NCBI GenBank assembly: GCA_029977045.1
Contig: JAPOLP010000514.1
Span: 1 to 5,019, forward strand
DNA from: Planctomycetota bacterium
GTDB lineage: Bacteria; Planctomycetota; Planctomycetia; Planctomycetales; Planctomycetaceae
Length of the DNA: 5,019 bases
Direction of reading: 5' to 3'
Shown here: piece by piece, positions 1 to 5,019 of the stretch
How positions within the stretch are numbered: the stretch's first letter is position 1
How the letters are laid out: every line of letters begins with the position of its first letter
Notes under the pieces: generated by a model
Told to the model about the DNA's origin: nothing
Seen by the model: only the letters and a program-made list of their open reading frames with translations
The model's database searches: none
Program-made: the position numbers and the translations under genes

Positions 1-1
1 G

Positions 2-3112
<3,111 letters not shown>

Positions 3113-3113
3113 A

Positions 3114-3147
3114 ACGGTGCGATGAGCCCCGTGCGTTTCGCTACCGT
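3114..3147 (+). terminator. Bulged hairpin just after the kinase stop codon (possible terminator or intercistronic stem)
   Basis: ACGGTGCGA (3114-3122) pairs with TCGC-T-ACCGT (3138-3147): nine base pairs with a single bulged T at 3142 and a 15-base loop. The stem starts two bases after the TAG stop. No run of T follows, so it is not a classical intrinsic terminator. It could protect the 3' end of the kinase message, slow read-through into the next gene, or be chance. A competing helix, GATGAG (3121-3126) with CTCATC (3149-3154), overlaps it. Confidence 0.35.
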
Positions 3148-3185
3148 ACTCATCCAATAGTCACGGCGGAAGAGCAGTCACGTTT

Positions 3186-3191
3186 GGAGGA
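3186..3191 (+). promoter_or_regulatory. Strong Shine-Dalgarno for the MoaD/ThiS-like gene
   Basis: GGAGGA with a 7-base spacer to GTG at 3199. It decides the start: the in-frame TTG at 3184 overlaps this site and has no ribosome-binding site of its own, so it is not a credible initiator. Confidence 0.85.
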
Positions 3192-3198
3192 CTCACTG

Positions 3199-3462
3199 GT
3201 GCCGATTGTTTACGTGCCCCCTCAACTGAAAACACTTGCGGGCGGTGTTGAAACCGTCGATGTCGAGGCGGGAAATATTCGCAGCGTGGTCGCGAAGCTC
3301 GACGAGCAGTTTCCCGGTGTAAAGAACCGACTGTGCCAGGACGACGAACTCCGGCCCGGCTTGAGCGTCTCGGTCAATGGCCGCATCAGCAGCCTCGGCC
3401 TGTACCAGAAGGTGCAACCACAGGACGAAGTCCACTTCATCCCGGCTATCGGTGGCGGTTAA
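3199..3462 (+). CDS. MoaD/ThiS-family ubiquitin-like sulfur carrier protein
   Basis: Small beta-grasp protein of 87 residues, the usual size for MoaD, ThiS or CysO. In this family a ThiF/MoeB-type E1-like enzyme adenylates the C-terminal glycine, which becomes a thiocarboxylate and donates sulfur for molybdopterin, thiamine or cysteine synthesis. Visible family features: a short N-terminal strand (MPIVYVPPQL), the helix region VVAKLDEQFPGVKNRL, the late strand LSVSVNGR, and the ending DEVHFIPAIGGG. The protein ends directly in glycines, so no proteolytic trimming should be needed. The shape (PGV in the helix, VNGR, IPAIGG) looks closer to CysO-like or general MoaD carriers than to short ThiS, but the pathway cannot be assigned. 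GTG 3199 is chosen because of the Shine-Dalgarno at 3186-3191. It follows the kinase by 86 bases on the same strand; no partner enzyme lies in the window. Its TAA overlaps the stop of the opposite-strand gene. Confidence 0.9.
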   Translation: MPIVYVPPQLKTLAGGVETVDVEAGNIRSVVAKLDEQFPGVKNRLCQDDELRPGLSVSVNGRISSLGLYQKVQPQDEVHFIPAIGGG

Positions 3463-4397
3463 CGGTCGGGCGGGAGTTCTGGCGTGGCAGAGCCAGTCGA
3501 CGCAGTCCTGTCCGACGCGGCAATCTGCTGGAACGGGACCGGTTCCGGGTTGCGGCGGCTGACGAAGGCAATTTGTTTGCCGTTGGGGGACCACACGCCG
3601 GAATGGTTGGGCATGTCGAGCGGCTGTGTTTCCAGCAGAGTGATCTCACCTGTCTTCAGATCGCAGACATGCAGCCGCGGGCCGCCGAGGTGTTTCGGCG
3701 ACGTCTTTGCGAGCAGGATGCGCGATCCGTCCGGATGCCAGCCGAAGTCGGTGTCGGTCGTTTCTTTCGTCAGGATGCGGAAGCCTTTGGACGAGCCGTC
3801 GATTGACGTGGTTGCGACTTCGTATCGGTCTGATGAGTTGGCAATGCGACCCTTGAAGCAGATCTGCTGGCTGTCGGGCGACCACTCCATGTTCCAGTAG
3901 ATGCTGGAGTAACGTGTTGCCTCGTCGCCTTCGAGAATGACGCGTTTCTCCTTTGACGCGACGTCAATGATCGTGATGTTGATTGATCGCGTCGTCGGCG
4001 TTCTTCCGTAGCTCTGGTAGGAAACCCATTTGCCGTTGGGTGAGAACTGTGCTCCCCAGCCATCGGGTGTCAGGACTTCGCGGTTCTCGCCGGCGAGGTC
4101 CATGAGTGCCATGCCGGTGCCGCTCCAACTGAATGCAAGCCGATCTCCGCCGGCTCCAAACGTTGGCATGCAGCCGGCGCCCAGATATTTCAGGCCGGAA
4201 CCGTCTGCGTTGATCAGGTAATTGCCCGTCCTGGCGCCGGAGTAGATGTCGAACGCGATCAGTTCGCCGTCAGGAGACCAGTCGGGTGAGCCGGCCCCGC
4301 CCAGCGACTTGTCATGCCCAGTGAGGGACCGCAGGTTCGAGCCATCAGCGTTCATTACCATAATCTCGTTCTGCGGGGTGTCATTCGGACCCGGCAT
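3459..4397 (-). CDS. TolB-like PD40 six-bladed beta-propeller protein; N-terminus uncertain, possibly frameshifted
   Basis: About 312 residues from ATG 4397, with six blades each carrying the PD40 signature or a variant: SPDWSPDGELIAF, MPTFGAGGDRLAF (degenerate), GAQFSPNGKWVSY, NMEWSPDSQQICF, DFGWHPDGSRILL and SGVWSPNGKQIAF, spaced about 35-55 residues. Outer strands such as IMVMNADGSNLRSLT are typical of TolB-like repeats. Such propellers bind proteins or ligands; no enzymatic residues are evident, so function is unknown. The tail after the last blade is Ser/Thr/Ala/Pro-rich. No signal peptide is visible, so location is uncertain. ATG 4397 has only a weak GAAGAA nine bases upstream; the alternative TTG 4403 has almost no spacing to it. 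Neither start fits well: the strand expected before NEIMVMNADG (EELLLM) begins upstream of both, and coding bias continues to about 4493. The real start may be the ATG at 4515 in another frame, which would make this a frameshifted gene. Confidence 0.85.
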   Translation of the reverse strand: MPGPNDTPQNEIMVMNADGSNLRSLTGHDKSLGGAGSPDWSPDGELIAFDIYSGARTGNYLINADGSGLKYLGAGCMPTFGAGGDRLAFSWSGTGMALMDLAGENREVLTPDGWGAQFSPNGKWVSYQSYGRTPTTRSINITIIDVASKEKRVILEGDEATRYSSIYWNMEWSPDSQQICFKGRIANSSDRYEVATTSIDGSSKGFRILTKETTDTDFGWHPDGSRILLAKTSPKHLGGPRLHVCDLKTGEITLLETQPLDMPNHSGVWSPNGKQIAFVSRRNPEPVPFQQIAASDRTASTGSATPELPPDR

Positions 4398-4515
4398 CAG
4401 CAACAGTTCTTCGGCGGCAACGGTGAGACTGTTCCAGACGACGCCCGTGGTCGCCGTCCCGTTGGCGATCGCGTTCCTGTCGATGCCAGACCTTCAGCCA
4501 GTTCGCCAGCAGCAT
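4384..4515 (-). other. Probable out-of-frame 5' end of the PD40 gene (start, then apparent frameshift near 4485)
   Basis: ATG 4515 opens a 44-codon frame (stop TGA 4383-4381) preceded by a good Shine-Dalgarno. Its first ten codons (MLLANWLKVW) all end in G or C; by hand count the next 31 drop to 15 of 31 and become Arg/His-rich, as expected of a wrong frame. Over the same stretch the propeller's frame, open from just after a TGA at 4496-4494, has 27 of 32 codons ending in G or C. Skipping one base near 4485 would join MLLANWLKVW to the propeller frame (IDRNAIANGTATTG and on into EELLLMPG). The alternative is a separate short leader ORF, which is less likely given the codon bias. Confidence 0.5.
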
Positions 4516-4520
4516 TTTCA

Positions 4521-4527
4521 CTCTCCC
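4521..4527 (-). promoter_or_regulatory. Shine-Dalgarno for ATG 4515 (minus strand)
   Basis: Read on the minus strand, GGGAGAG is followed by the 5-base spacer TGAAA and then ATG at 4515. This is much stronger than anything upstream of the in-frame starts at 4403 or 4397, and supports initiation of the propeller gene here. Confidence 0.55.
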
Positions 4528-4633
4528 GGATAAGCAGTTCAGAAGGGACTCAGTGCTTCGAGGTCATCCATGATCAGTAATCAGGTGAATCAAGACGGCA
4601 GGCGATTACATCAAGAAGCACGAATAGAAAGGG

Positions 4634-4662
4634 ACAAGTGAACTTGTTGTGCACGGTCACTT
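4634..4662. promoter_or_regulatory. Cluster of overlapping short dyads, candidate operator
   Basis: ACAAGT-GA-ACTTGT (4634-4647) is a perfect 6+2+6 inverted repeat. AAGTGA (4636-4641) also pairs with TCACTT (4657-4662), and a GTGCAC palindrome (4649-4654) sits between them. The position between divergent genes suits a repressor or activator site, but the arms are short and no known regulator motif is recognised. Confidence 0.25.
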
Positions 4663-4681
4663 CAACAGAAAAATCGTTACA

Positions 4682-4696
4682 GCAGGAAAAACCTGC
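4682..4696. repeat. Small perfect inverted repeat GCAGG-A5-CCTGC
   Basis: Five-base arms GCAGG (4682-4686) and CCTGC (4692-4696) flank five A residues. It could form a small hairpin or be a protein-binding dyad in the divergent intergenic region. Without a T-tract following the stem it is not a clear terminator. Confidence 0.25.
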
Positions 4697-4900
4697 AAAT
4701 CAATCGGGTTCTGTGAAAACGCTGGAATTGGGGTGTGCCGACAGCAAGCCAGAGGTGGATTGAGCCTGGGGGCCGGGTTCGTCAATCTGCGTGTTCCGGT
4801 GAGTTACGCCGCGAAACCGGACGGCTTGCGCCGTGCTGCTACCAGCTTTCGGAGTGGGATGTGGCGGTCGGTCAATTGGCGATTACAGACTCCCGAGAGA

Positions 4901-5019
4901 ATGATGAGCAGTAGAGTCGTCGGGCACTGGCTGGCGAATAATGCGTCGATCGTCGTACTGGTCGCGTTGTGCGCGTACTACAGCGCGGCGACGTGGGAAG
5001 AGTATCCCCCGTCGGATGC
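4901..5019 (+). CDS. N-terminus of a membrane-anchored protein (3' partial)
   Basis: The frame runs off the window end after about 39 residues. A short hydrophilic start (MMSSRVVGHWLANN) is followed by a hydrophobic segment, about residues 15-31 (ASIVVLVALCAYYSAAT), then an acidic, proline-containing stretch (WEEYPPSD). This is a single membrane anchor or uncleaved signal as far as visible. The style, LCxYYS then a T-W-E motif after the helix, reminds me of sugar-type ABC transporter components from planctomycetes, but that is memory and not demonstrated. Codons from 4901 end mostly in G or C, as in the other genes. ATG 4901 or 4904 is preferred; ATG 4859, in frame with GGAG at 4851-4854 only four bases away, is an alternative adding 14 residues whose codon use is less biased. 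Confidence 0.6.
   Translation, partial: MMSSRVVGHWLANNASIVVLVALCAYYSAATWEEYPPSD

Larger units (their letters stand above)
4516..4900. other. Divergent intergenic region, no confident gene
   Basis: This lies between the 5' ends of the minus-strand propeller gene and the plus-strand membrane protein, so promoters for both should be here. The stretch from about 4560 to 4725 is visibly richer in A and T than the flanking genes. I found no convincing -35/-10 pair; the best -10-like hexamer, TGTAAT on the minus strand near 4610-4605, has no properly spaced -35. Short dyads lie at 4634-4662 and 4682-4696. No tRNA or insertion-sequence end was seen. Confidence 0.6.

Noticed and set aside
3184..3198. 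TTG at 3184 as the start of the sulfur carrier
   Set aside because: The TTG overlaps the GGAGGA Shine-Dalgarno that serves GTG 3199, and the added residues (EDSL) do not fit the usual short first strand of the family.
3333..3806. Plus-strand open frame crossing from the sulfur carrier into the propeller region
   Set aside because: It spans the end of one well-supported gene and the 3' half of another in a shadow frame. The product is Arg-rich and has no domain.
4570..4641. Small 23-codon ORF (MISNQVNQDG...) with GAGG six bases upstream
   Set aside because: Spacing is plausible, but it is very short, its codon use does not match neighbouring genes, and it has no recognisable feature.
4645..4674. 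Plus-strand promoter guess TTGTTG with AAAAAT 18 bases later
   Set aside because: Only three of six -35 bases and four of six -10 bases match the consensus, which is not better than chance in this AT-richer stretch.
4796..4828. CCGGT/ACCGG and GCCG/CGGC short repeats upstream of the membrane protein
   Set aside because: The arms are four or five bases with long loops, and similar pairs occur throughout GC-rich DNA.

Overview
The window carries the 3' part of one large sensor gene, one complete small gene, one complete or damaged gene on the opposite strand, and the first codons of a fourth gene. Coding DNA is moderately GC-rich, with G or C preferred at third codon positions. This, a multi-domain hybrid kinase, a TolB-like propeller and the look of the last gene's N-terminus suggest a Gram-negative bacterium, perhaps a planctomycete. 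No marker gene here settles the taxonomy, so this is a weak inference.

Layout. Bases 2-3112 (+) encode the C-terminal 1036 residues of a membrane-bound hybrid histidine kinase of BarA type: end of an extracytoplasmic sensor domain, membrane helix, HAMP, coiled coil, PAS, HisKA, HATPase_c, two receivers and HPt. Its true start lies upstream of the window. An 86-base gap follows, with a bulged hairpin just after the stop codon and then a strong Shine-Dalgarno that fixes a GTG start at 3199. Bases 3199-3462 (+) encode an 87-residue MoaD/ThiS ubiquitin-like sulfur carrier ending in Gly-Gly-Gly. It runs tail to tail into a minus-strand gene (3459-4397 or longer) for a six-bladed TolB/PD40 beta-propeller. 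The two stop codons share one TTAA palindrome. Bases 4516-4900 are non-coding by my reading, with an AT-richer core containing several short dyads. From 4901 a membrane-anchored protein begins and runs off the end of the window.

The genes do not form an obvious pathway. The kinase is a self-contained multistep phosphorelay. The sulfur carrier lacks its E1-like activating enzyme and any acceptor enzyme in the window. The propeller is on the opposite strand and cannot share their transcript. The most useful observation is at the propeller's 5' end. Hand-counted codon bias and the expected first beta-strand both continue upstream of any usable start codon, and lead one base out of phase to an ATG with a strong Shine-Dalgarno at 4515. 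That points to a frameshift in the DNA, in the assembly, or in translation. I do not see a clearly novel multi-gene system.
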